NCBI RefSeq assembly: GCF_010367455.1
Contig: NZ_WRPR01000112.1
Location: forward strand, 142,825 to 206,824
Reading direction: 5' to 3'
DNA length: 64,000 bases
From: Candidatus Laterigemmans baculatus
Lineage (GTDB): Bacteria; Planctomycetota; Planctomycetia; Pirellulales; Pirellulaceae
The first letter of the stretch is position 1; the number at the start of each line of letters is the position of its first letter. Positions 51,608 through 59,617 of this stretch are shown here, in pieces. Position numbers and translations under genes: made by a program. Below the pieces are notes generated by a model. It saw only the letters and a list, made by a program, of their open reading frames with translations, searched no databases and had not been told where the DNA came from.

Positions 51608-51894
51608 CTAGTCCCCTCTCCCCCACCTATTGGCTGCAAACGAAAGTTTCGCAGCCAATAGGTGGGGGAGAGGGTTAGGGTGAGGGGGCTTCGCAGTGTG
51701 GCAGATACTACCCACGCGACTGAACCGCACCATCGACGAGAGAACGAAAACAGCCTCTTTCGCGGGACTAAAAAGGCCGGCGAGCCGGCCGCTTCTCCCC
51801 CTCACCCCGGCCCTCTCCCCCAAAGAGAATCGCGAAATTCAGGCCGTGTGAAGGCCGACCGGAGTCCGCGATTCTCTTCGGGGGAGAGGGAGCT
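51608..51894. repeat. Two long inverted repeats at a convergent junction
   Basis: First: 51615-51637 and 51651-51673 are perfect 23-bp complements (CCTCTCCCCCACCTATTGGC then TGC), loop AAACGAAAGTTTC which itself pairs AAAC/GTTT. Second: 51811-51834 (CCCTCTCCCCCAAAGAGAAT then CGCG) and 51867-51890, 24 bp with one mismatch, 32-bp loop. Both can form strong bidirectional terminator hairpins between the DUF1501 and WD40 genes. Confidence 0.93.
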
Positions 51895-53217
51895 TTACGG
51901 TTTGGCGATCCACGATTGGATCAATTCACCGCTTGCGGCATCCCAGACGCGGAGCTCGCCGTCGAACGAGCCGCCGGCGATCCGGCCCGATTCCGCGTGC
52001 CAGGCCGCCGACAATGCCCAATCACCGAAACCTTCGAACTGGCGGGCGACGGTGGTTTTAGCCAGCTCGATCTGCAGCACGCGCTCGTTGGCGGTCGGGA
52101 CCAGTACAAAACCTTCGCCACGGGTGATCTGAGCCCCATCGCCACCGAGCGGCACTTTGGAGACCGCCTTGCCGTTGCTGATCGACCAGCGGTGGAGGAA
52201 AGCGTCGCTGCCGGAGGAGAGGACGTGTTGGCCGTCGGGCGAGAGTCCCACGCCTCGAACCGGAGATTCATGCCCTTGGTAGCTGACCAGCAACTCGCCC
52301 GACTCGGCGTCAAACACTTTGGCCGATCGATCGCGGCTGGCTGAGACCATACGGCTGCCATCGTCGCTCCAGGCGATCGCCGTCACCCAATCGGCGTGGC
52401 TGGTCATCGCGCGGACCGTCTCGAGCGTCTCGATGTTGACGATGCGGATTTGCCGATCAGCCGCGGCGATGGCTAATTCGGGCGTGGCGGGGCGGAACGC
52501 GACGTCCAGCACCACATCGGTCGAGCGGGCAACGACCGCCTGAACTTCGCCGCTCGCAAAGTCCACCAGCCGCACTTCGCCGCTTTTCCCCGGCGCCCCG
52601 CACGCGACCGCCAACGTGCCGCCGTCGGGGCTCAGCTCCAACGCAAAGATCCGCTGCCCGAGGTTCTCGATGCGGCGGACGAGCGAGCCCGTCTCCACAT
52701 CCCACACCGTCACTTCATGGTAGCCGCCGACCAAAATCTGCCCGCCGTCGGGCGAAAAGGCGATCGCCGTGGCTGGGACTGGCTTGGGATAGGAGGCTGG
52801 AGGAGCCGGATGGCGTGGCGGGGGAATCACGAACGGGAGCAACTCCTCTGGATCGTCGCCATCGAACTTCGCCCCGGCAGCCAGCCAAGCAGCCACCTTG
52901 GCAATCTCCGCTTCGGCGAGCGGATCGCTCTCGGCTGGCATCCGTTCAAACTCATCCTCGCTCGTCAGCCGCCGCAGCAGTTCGCCGTTGCCCTCGTCTG
53001 CGGATGCGATCGGCGGCTCTCCCGAATCTCCCGCTTTGGAGAGTTCCGCGAACGTGTCGACCCGATAGCCCCCTTCGGCTTTTTTCGCCCCGTGGCAAGC
53101 GACGCAGTGCTCGAGCAAGAGCGGTGCGATCTCGCCGCGAAAGCTGATCGGCTCGGCAGACCACAGCGAGGTCGGAGCGACGAGGAGGGCGGCAAACAGC
53201 CCGGCGGCGATTCTCAT
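51895..53217 (-). CDS. Secreted cytochrome c / WD40 repeat protein
   Basis: 440 residues. Signal peptide 1-20 (AAGLFAALLVAPTSLWSAEP). A planctomycete-type cytochrome c domain follows with CVACH at about 38-42 and a later MPAES-type Met that may be the distal ligand. Residues 145-440 are WD40 blades: TAIAFSPDGGQILVGGYHEVTVWD, DWVTAIAWSDDGSRMVSASRDRSAKVFD, SPVRGVGLSPDGQHVLSSGSDAFLHRW. Such proteins are usually periplasmic or surface-exposed and co-occur with DUF1549/1553 proteins; here that gene lies upstream on the same strand with a repeat between. Confidence 0.87.
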   Translation of the reverse strand: MRIAAGLFAALLVAPTSLWSAEPISFRGEIAPLLLEHCVACHGAKKAEGGYRVDTFAELSKAGDSGEPPIASADEGNGELLRRLTSEDEFERMPAESDPLAEAEIAKVAAWLAAGAKFDGDDPEELLPFVIPPPRHPAPPASYPKPVPATAIAFSPDGGQILVGGYHEVTVWDVETGSLVRRIENLGQRIFALELSPDGGTLAVACGAPGKSGEVRLVDFASGEVQAVVARSTDVVLDVAFRPATPELAIAAADRQIRIVNIETLETVRAMTSHADWVTAIAWSDDGSRMVSASRDRSAKVFDAESGELLVSYQGHESPVRGVGLSPDGQHVLSSGSDAFLHRWSISNGKAVSKVPLGGDGAQITRGEGFVLVPTANERVLQIELAKTTVARQFEGFGDWALSAAWHAESGRIAGGSFDGELRVWDAASGELIQSWIAKP

Positions 53218-53460
53218 GGCGGGGGTTCCGGCGGAGGGTGCGCGGCAGCGCGTGGGCGAGTGGTTCGTGGCGATGTGGGAATCATGAGCTCGGATGCTTT
53301 TGAGCCGAAGGCGCTAGCCTCGGGTCCATTCCGGTCCGCGCTGTGGGAAAACGTGGACCTGAAGCGGTGTTCAATCACAAGCTCGATCCGTTCGGCAGCG
53401 CGACGGAACCCGCGGCTAGCGCCGTCGGCTCACCCGCGGCTAGCGCCGTCGGACTGGGGT
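53218..53460. repeat. GGCGCTAGCC-family element with a duplicated right arm
   Basis: Left arm GAGCCGAAGGCGCTAGCCTC (53302-53321, then GGG), right arm CCCGCGGCTAGCGCCGTCGG (53409-53428, then CTC), and a second copy of the right arm at 53433-53452. The interior matches the 33970-34099 copy in part. It lies 9 bp after the stop of the large DUF1549/DUF1553 gene. Confidence 0.88.
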
Positions 53461-56400
53461 TCAATGCTGAAATAAAAATTCGTCGGTGTTGAGTAGCGCC
53501 CAGCAGACGTCTTCGAGGCCCGCCGCGGGATCTCCTCGCCGCTCGCAATGCGCAACTGCCGTCTGCAGTTCGCTCTCCGATGGCGGGCGGCAGAGGGCGG
53601 CCAGGTAAAGATCGTGGAGGACCTCGGGCACCGGCGTGCCGGCGGCGAGCTGTCGGCGGAAACGATTCGCCGGGTCGCGGAGTTTTTCGTGAATCGCCGA
53701 GCCGTTGAACAGTTCGATTGCCATTCCCAACGTCGTCTCGTCGGTCCGTTCACAGGCGCACACGGTGGCCCGCTCGGGTTGCCCAAACACTTTTAAAAAC
53801 TCGACTTCCACCAAATCGGGCGCCGGCAACTGCGTCGCCTTGGTACCGGCCGGAAGAGCGCCGAAAGTTTGTGCCAATCCGGTGGCTTGATTGACCGCAT
53901 CGAGCAGCTGTTCAGCGCTCAGCAAACGCGGTTGCTGGTGGGAGAAATAGAGAGCGTCGTCGCGATTGAGCTCGGTCGTCTCGCAGCTGGCCTGGTAGGT
54001 GCGGCTGTTCAAGATCACGCGGAGGAGATGCTTGCGGTCGAATCCGCTGTCGATGAAATCCTGGGCGAGCCGCTCGAGCAAAGCGTCATTGGTCGGTGGG
54101 TTGGAGTCGCGGAAATCATCGATCGGTTCGACGATCCCGCGGGCGAACAGCTGCGCCCAAATGCGATTCGCTTCGATCTTGGCAAAGTAAGGATTCGCTG
54201 GATCGACCATCCACTCGGCAAACACGGTCCGGCGGTCGGTCGCGTCATCGATCGCAGGCTCGTCTCGAAGCGGCAGCCACGGTTTCATCTGCTCCCCGGT
54301 CCGCGGCTGGGTGACTTCGCCCGAAGCCGACGTCCAGATGAACATCTCGCCCGGCCGCTGGGTATTGCGTCGCTGGACCCGTTCGAAGAAGGCCCCGAGG
54401 CCGTAGTAATTGTCCTGCGTCCACCGTTCGAACGGGTGGTTGTGGCATTTGGCGCATTGCAACCTCGCGCCGAGGAAGACTTGCGAAACGGTTTCCACGC
54501 AGGTGTCTCGGTCGGTGGCCGTGCGGTAAAAGTTCGCTGGGGGATTGGCTAGCGTGCTGCCGCTGGCGGTCAGCAGCTCGCGGGCGAACTGGTCGTAGGG
54601 CAGGTTGCGACGAAACGCTTCCTCGACCCAGCGATGGTATTTGTGCACGCCTTGGTCGCCGACCGTTTTCCCAGTGATCCTCAGCAGGTCGCCCCACTTG
54701 AGGGCCCAGAACTTGGCGAACTCATCCCGCTCGAGCAAGCGATCGATCAGCCGCGCCCGTTTGTCTTCACCTGGGTCGTCGAGAAAGCTGCGGCTTTCCT
54801 CGACCGTGGGGAGAATTCCGATCACGTCCAAATAGACCCGCCGCAAGAACTCTTCGTCGGTGCAAATTTCCGCCGGGACGTACTGCATCTGTTGCAGCTT
54901 CGCGTGTACCAATGCGTCGACGTAGTTGTTCGTCGGCGGATCGTTCCAGGCGAACTCCGGGACTTGTTCAACGAACATCAAGGGGATCGATTCGATGTGT
55001 TCCAGGTATCGCACCAGGATGACTGTCTCGCCCCGCCGCAGCGGTGTCACCAGCCCGTTGCTGTCGACCGTGCCGACGGTCATGTCGGAGCTCTCGTAAG
55101 CCACCAAGTGCGTGACGTCTCGGCTGGAGCCGTCGGCGAAGTGGGCAACCGCCGCCAATTGCTGCTGGCCGGCGTCGAGTCGGAGCACCCGCTTCTTGCT
55201 CGGGATGACTTCCAGATGGATACAGCGAGGGGTGCCGGGCGGATCGGCCTTTGCCCCTTCGGCGATCCAGTCGCGGAGGATGGCATACGCCGCGTCGTCG
55301 GTGTGCAGCTGCTTGCCGCCGCCGTGGCTGACTTTCATCAGCGGTTTGAGCAACAACAGACTTTGTTCGGGATCGATCGGATTCGTGCGGCGTCCGAAGT
55401 CCTCGCGGATCAGCGTCAGCTCGTCCAACTCGCGGTCGAATGCGCGGAGCGACAGGCGGAACATGCCTTTGCCGCTCGGCGAACCATGGCAAGCTCCCGA
55501 ATTGCAGCCTTGCTTGGACAGCGCCACCAAGACCTCGTTCTCAAACGCGGTCTGCGAGGGAACGCTCATCTCGCTGACGCGGAGCGGAATCGAGTGGCGA
55601 AGCGGACCCACCTCCACGATGATCTGCGTCTCACCGTCGGCTTTGGGGAAGACGGTCGTGCCTCGGATCTCGGCGACTTCGCGATTGGCCGAGGATAGCT
55701 TTGCATCCCGCGTCCAGTCCCGCGCTGAGCCCTCCGCGTCGTAGCCGGTCACGATCAATTGGCTGCGGTCCTTGGGGCCGCGGAGGCCGATCTCCGAGGG
55801 GAAGACCTCGAGCGTCGCGGGTGGATCGAACCACTCCACCGGCAGTTCCACTTTTTGCACTCGGCCGCGATTCCCATGTTCCGCGTAAGCCAGGACCGTC
55901 AGCCGCTCGGGCAGGGCCACCCCGCTGGGTTCATTCGGGGCCGGACGCGTCCAGGTCAGTGTGTGGGCGTCCTGGTCCGTTTTGACCGCCAGCGTCCAAC
56001 CTTCGGGCAACGCGTCGGCCAGCACCGTCACGGCTCCCTTAAAAGCTTCGTCGCTGCGTTTGACTTGCAGCGTCGCGGTGTGACTCGGCTCTGGCCGAGC
56101 GAAGCGGAGCGGCTCACGCGGCTCGAGAGCGAAGAGGGGCTCGCTGGCGGCGACACCGCTCAGCAGAATCATGCCGTCGCCAGACGAGGCGGGAAACAGC
56201 ACATGGGGTTTTCCGGCTCGCACCCAATCCCGGCTCGAAACCTTCCGCTGCAGTTCCGGTTGCTCTACTGCCCGCCCCCACAGTTCGACTGCCGCCAGCG
56301 AGCCAGCATTCCAAGACTCGTCGGCAGCGATGTAGACTTTGGCTTCCTTCGCTCCGGCGGCGATGTGCGGGTTGAGAATCCGCAGTCCCGGTGGATCGTT

Positions 56401-57828
56401 GGCGAGGGAAAGCTCGATCGCTCCGTCGTAGCCCAAGCGTTCAATCTGCAGTTCGATGGCACAGGCTCCCTGCCCTGCCTCGATCGCGAACTGCTGGGGA
56501 AGTTTTGCGTCCGCTTTGACTTGCAGCGTGAACGCGTCGGCGGGAACCACTTCGATGCCGTAGCCAAACTCCTCGCCGCTGCGGCCGAGCAGATCGCTAA
56601 CTTCTAGCCGGTAGACGCCATCGTCGGGGAACGTGTACGCGAAGCTCCACTCGTCCACCTCGGAGACGGGAGTCTCGGCGACTTTCTTCCCCGCTTCGTT
56701 CCATAACTGCATCCGCAGCATCGCTGGCGAGCCAAGGCTCCGCGTGCGGGCTTGGACGTGGATCGCTGTGCCCTTCACGCCCTGCAGCCGACAGGCATCT
56801 TGTGGCTGCGCGTCTGCCAACTGCCCCGAGACGGCTACCGGGAAAGAGAGGGGCTCCGCCGCTGGAGCTTCGACCACCGCAGGCTGCGAAACTTGCAGTG
56901 GGACCCACGCGGAGAATTGGCCGCCAGGGAGCCGAGTGGCGACGGTCGTCGTGCGGCGGAAGGCGTCCGCCGAGAGAGTCACTTCGCGAGGCTCGGCCTT
57001 TGCGCCATCGGGACCGGCGAAGCGAACGGTCGTCGGTGTGTCCGCGGGGACAACCAGCGGGATCGCGTGCCTCAGGATCGGAAAGTCGCCCACTCGCAGA
57101 TGGTAGGCATCCCCAGCGGCATAGCGGTTGTCCCGCACCTCCAGCAGGTATTCGCCCGCTGAGGCGAACCGATACTCAAAGCGACAGTCGGGACCGAGTT
57201 CGTCGTCATCGGCCGCGCAAAGTACCTCGCCGCTGCTGTCGAGCAGCCGCACGACCGGGTCCATCGAGGACTCGAGCGGTTGCGTCAGGACCTCGAAGGC
57301 GAGGCGTTGATCGGCGGCGACCGTGAGCCGGTAGTAGTCGCTCTTCGCCCCATTGCTGGTGCCGGAGACCGCGCAGAGCGTTTCGATCGGCTGCGCCGTT
57401 TGAGGTGAGTCGTGGCTGTTCGCCTCGGCTATCGCCGGCAGATCGTCGACCACGATCGCCACCGGCTGGGCGGGGCCGGCCGCGGTTGCGACGAACAATC
57501 GCAGCGAGCCGAGCGGGGTCTCGGCCGGAACCGTGAGCTCGACTTTGGCCCGTGAGGAATCGACCGTTTCGAGGCTGACCGTCGCTTCTGGACAACTGGT
57601 CGTGACGCGGAGATCGGCAGCCAGATCTTGAGTGCTGGCGATCAGCAAATGGACCGGCGTGCCGGGGCGACAGGCTCGCGGTTCGATTCGGGCCACGGTC
57701 TGAGCGTCGGCGGGGGCAACGGCCAGAATTCCCAGCACGCCCACAGCCCAGGCAAGCACCGCAGTCAACTTGGGCACCGCAGTCATCGGCATCCGTCCGC
57801 GAATTGCGGCAAGTGATCGATGTGACAT
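53461..57828 (-). CDS. Giant secreted DUF1549/DUF1553 protein with Ig-like and pre-peptidase-type domains
   Basis: 1455 residues. Signal peptide near 14-43. N-terminal half: pre-peptidase C-terminal-like modules (DYYRLTVAADQRLAFEV; YFRLEV-type YRLEVSDLLGRSGEEFGYGIEVVPAD) and a BIG2-like domain (SQLIVTGYDAEGSARDWTRDA). Near 772 is a cytochrome-like QGCNSGACHG. The C-terminal 500 residues are DUF1549 (from about 965, LRRVYLDVIGILPT) and DUF1553 (from about 1195, YFAKIEANRIWAQLFARGIVEPIDDFR), ending EDVCWALLNTDEFLFQH. It begins 2 bp after the DUF1501 stop, so the pair is one operon. Confidence 0.9.
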   Translation of the reverse strand: MSHRSLAAIRGRMPMTAVPKLTAVLAWAVGVLGILAVAPADAQTVARIEPRACRPGTPVHLLIASTQDLAADLRVTTSCPEATVSLETVDSSRAKVELTVPAETPLGSLRLFVATAAGPAQPVAIVVDDLPAIAEANSHDSPQTAQPIETLCAVSGTSNGAKSDYYRLTVAADQRLAFEVLTQPLESSMDPVVRLLDSSGEVLCAADDDELGPDCRFEYRFASAGEYLLEVRDNRYAAGDAYHLRVGDFPILRHAIPLVVPADTPTTVRFAGPDGAKAEPREVTLSADAFRRTTTVATRLPGGQFSAWVPLQVSQPAVVEAPAAEPLSFPVAVSGQLADAQPQDACRLQGVKGTAIHVQARTRSLGSPAMLRMQLWNEAGKKVAETPVSEVDEWSFAYTFPDDGVYRLEVSDLLGRSGEEFGYGIEVVPADAFTLQVKADAKLPQQFAIEAGQGACAIELQIERLGYDGAIELSLANDPPGLRILNPHIAAGAKEAKVYIAADESWNAGSLAAVELWGRAVEQPELQRKVSSRDWVRAGKPHVLFPASSGDGMILLSGVAASEPLFALEPREPLRFARPEPSHTATLQVKRSDEAFKGAVTVLADALPEGWTLAVKTDQDAHTLTWTRPAPNEPSGVALPERLTVLAYAEHGNRGRVQKVELPVEWFDPPATLEVFPSEIGLRGPKDRSQLIVTGYDAEGSARDWTRDAKLSSANREVAEIRGTTVFPKADGETQIIVEVGPLRHSIPLRVSEMSVPSQTAFENEVLVALSKQGCNSGACHGSPSGKGMFRLSLRAFDRELDELTLIREDFGRRTNPIDPEQSLLLLKPLMKVSHGGGKQLHTDDAAYAILRDWIAEGAKADPPGTPRCIHLEVIPSKKRVLRLDAGQQQLAAVAHFADGSSRDVTHLVAYESSDMTVGTVDSNGLVTPLRRGETVILVRYLEHIESIPLMFVEQVPEFAWNDPPTNNYVDALVHAKLQQMQYVPAEICTDEEFLRRVYLDVIGILPTVEESRSFLDDPGEDKRARLIDRLLERDEFAKFWALKWGDLLRITGKTVGDQGVHKYHRWVEEAFRRNLPYDQFARELLTASGSTLANPPANFYRTATDRDTCVETVSQVFLGARLQCAKCHNHPFERWTQDNYYGLGAFFERVQRRNTQRPGEMFIWTSASGEVTQPRTGEQMKPWLPLRDEPAIDDATDRRTVFAEWMVDPANPYFAKIEANRIWAQLFARGIVEPIDDFRDSNPPTNDALLERLAQDFIDSGFDRKHLLRVILNSRTYQASCETTELNRDDALYFSHQQPRLLSAEQLLDAVNQATGLAQTFGALPAGTKATQLPAPDLVEVEFLKVFGQPERATVCACERTDETTLGMAIELFNGSAIHEKLRDPANRFRRQLAAGTPVPEVLHDLYLAALCRPPSESELQTAVAHCERRGDPAAGLEDVCWALLNTDEFLFQH

Positions 57829-57830
57829 GG

Positions 57831-59324
57831 TTAGATCAATCCGGCGATTGGTTGGCCGTTATAAATGTGATGCGGACGATTCTCGGCGTCGTGCCAGGCG
57901 GCGGTGGCGGGGATGCCCAAGGCGTGATAAATCGTTGCCGCGAAATTCTCCGGCTGGACCGGCTGCTCCGAGGGGTAAGCCCCTTGCGCGTCGGTCGCCC
58001 CGATCACGTTTCCGCCAGCGATTCCGCCACCAGCGAACCAGACCGATTGGGCCGCTCCCCAGTGGTCGCGGCCTGGCAGCTTGTAATGTTTTTCCAGCAG
58101 CGTGATCCGCGGCGTGCGTCCAAATTCGCTCGCCATCACGACCAAGGTTTCATCCAGTTCGCCGCTGGCGTGCAGGTCGTCGAGCAAGGCCGAGACGGCG
58201 CGATCGGTGGGAGGAAACAGCTTGTCTTTGAGATGAGGGAACGCGTTGCCGTGGGTGTCCCACGATTCGTCGTTACCCAGGTTGACCTGCACCAAGTTCA
58301 CGCCCGCGGCGACCAGACGCCGGGCCATCAGCAAGGACCAGCCGAAGGAGTTGCGGCCATAGCGATCGAGCGACTGCTCGTCGGCCGAGGTAACGTCGAG
58401 CGCCTTGTGGATCGAAGCGTCGGTCAGCAAGTCGATCGCCCCTTCACGCAACCGATCGAACTGGGTCGTGGTGGCGAACTCGGCCAGGGCTGCACGTTGG
58501 CTGCGGAGCGTCTCGAGCAGCTCCAGCCGACCTTGGACCTCTCGCATCCCGAGCCCGTCGGGCAGAGTCAACTGCGGTGCCTGAAAGAGGCGATCGTCCG
58601 GGTTGCCCCGTTGCTGATGGTCGAAGCTGTACTGCGGGAAGGCCCCGTAGGCGGTGTTGTGAAAAGGGGAGGCCTCGATCATCCAGGGGTCGTGCTGAGG
58701 ACCCATCACGCCGGCGTGCTGGCCGGGAATGATCCGCCCGCTCGAATGGACGAGCTGTTCGGGGAGGACCACCGCGGGCGGCAGGTTGTTCCGCGGCGTG
58801 GTGGCTCGGCCGGCGATCGACGCGATCGAAGGGTGATCGGATCGGCTCGGCTGGTTGGGGCTGAACCCGGGCGGGAGCTTCGACTGCCCGGTGAGCATGA
58901 TGTGGTGGGCGGCCGAGTGCTCGTTCGAGGCGTGTGTCAGTGAGCGGCAGATGGACCACATCGGGCTCCGTTCGGCCAGCATCGGGAGGTGCTCGCAGAT
59001 CTGCAGCCCCGGGGTGCGAGTGGCGATCGGCCGGAACTCGCCCCGCACATCCTCCGGCGCCGCGGGCTTCATGTCGAAGCTTTCGTGCTGCGCGAGTCCT
59101 CCCGAGAGAAAGATGAAGATGCACGATTTGGCGCGGCCACCCGGTCGAGCGGCCGCGGGCGGCTCGGCAGCGGCGGCGGATAGCCCCGTCCACCCGCGGA
59201 GCCCCGCCAGGTGATTCATCCCCAGCCCGAGGATCCCGATTGCACCGACCTGCAGCGCCTCGCGGCGAGAGAATCCCGCGTGGTCCCAGTGAGCTTCGCG
59301 ATCGGCTCGACGTGCCCGCTTCAT
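57831..59324 (-). CDS. DUF1501 protein, Tat-exported, in operon with the giant DUF1549/1553 protein
   Basis: About 497 residues. ATG 59324 is preferred (AGGTGA five to ten bases upstream); a GTG nine bases earlier is possible. Tat leader FSRREALQVGAIGILGLG. Body motifs: CIFIFLSGGLAQHESFDMKP, ICEHLPMLAERSPMWSICRSLTH, HHIMLTGQ, DESWDTHGNAFPHLKDKLF, VVMASEFGRTPRI, GRDHWGAAQSVWFAGGGI. Same family as the protein at 50096-51595, but the two differ widely in sequence, so they are old paralogues. Unlike that copy it has no repeat in the leader. Confidence 0.9.
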   Translation of the reverse strand: MKRARRADREAHWDHAGFSRREALQVGAIGILGLGMNHLAGLRGWTGLSAAAAEPPAAARPGGRAKSCIFIFLSGGLAQHESFDMKPAAPEDVRGEFRPIATRTPGLQICEHLPMLAERSPMWSICRSLTHASNEHSAAHHIMLTGQSKLPPGFSPNQPSRSDHPSIASIAGRATTPRNNLPPAVVLPEQLVHSSGRIIPGQHAGVMGPQHDPWMIEASPFHNTAYGAFPQYSFDHQQRGNPDDRLFQAPQLTLPDGLGMREVQGRLELLETLRSQRAALAEFATTTQFDRLREGAIDLLTDASIHKALDVTSADEQSLDRYGRNSFGWSLLMARRLVAAGVNLVQVNLGNDESWDTHGNAFPHLKDKLFPPTDRAVSALLDDLHASGELDETLVVMASEFGRTPRITLLEKHYKLPGRDHWGAAQSVWFAGGGIAGGNVIGATDAQGAYPSEQPVQPENFAATIYHALGIPATAAWHDAENRPHHIYNGQPIAGLI

Positions 59325-59333
59325 CACTCTCAC

Positions 59334-59617
59334 CTCAAGAAAGGGTGGGTGGGTCGATCCCCCGGAGCCAGCTCAGAGAGCCCAGTCTTCTGGAGTCGTC
59401 GACCCGTCCGCTGCAGTGGCCTCCCATGATAGAGGCTCTCGCACCGCGATACCACCGAAATGAGGGAGTGTCGCTTTTCTCGCTTCCGCGAAAGTCGCGC
59501 TCATCAGCCGCCACGCGCTAGCCCGGATTATTCATCAGCCGCCGGGCGCTAGCCCCCGGTTCTCGAAAACGCCGCAAGAACCGGACGCTAGCGCGTGGCG
59601 GCTGATGCGAATCTGAT
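59334..59617. repeat. Intergenic region with a full GCTAGC-family element
   Basis: 59504-59605 is the 102-bp element that differs from 22480-22581 at three positions. Outer arms TCAGCCGCCACGCGCTAGC / GCTAGCGCGTGGCGGCTGA are complementary; the inner arms around GGGCGCTAGCC are shorter. It lies 13 bp past the PhoD-type stop. 59334-59503 should hold the DUF1501 promoter; nothing was recognised. Confidence 0.88.
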
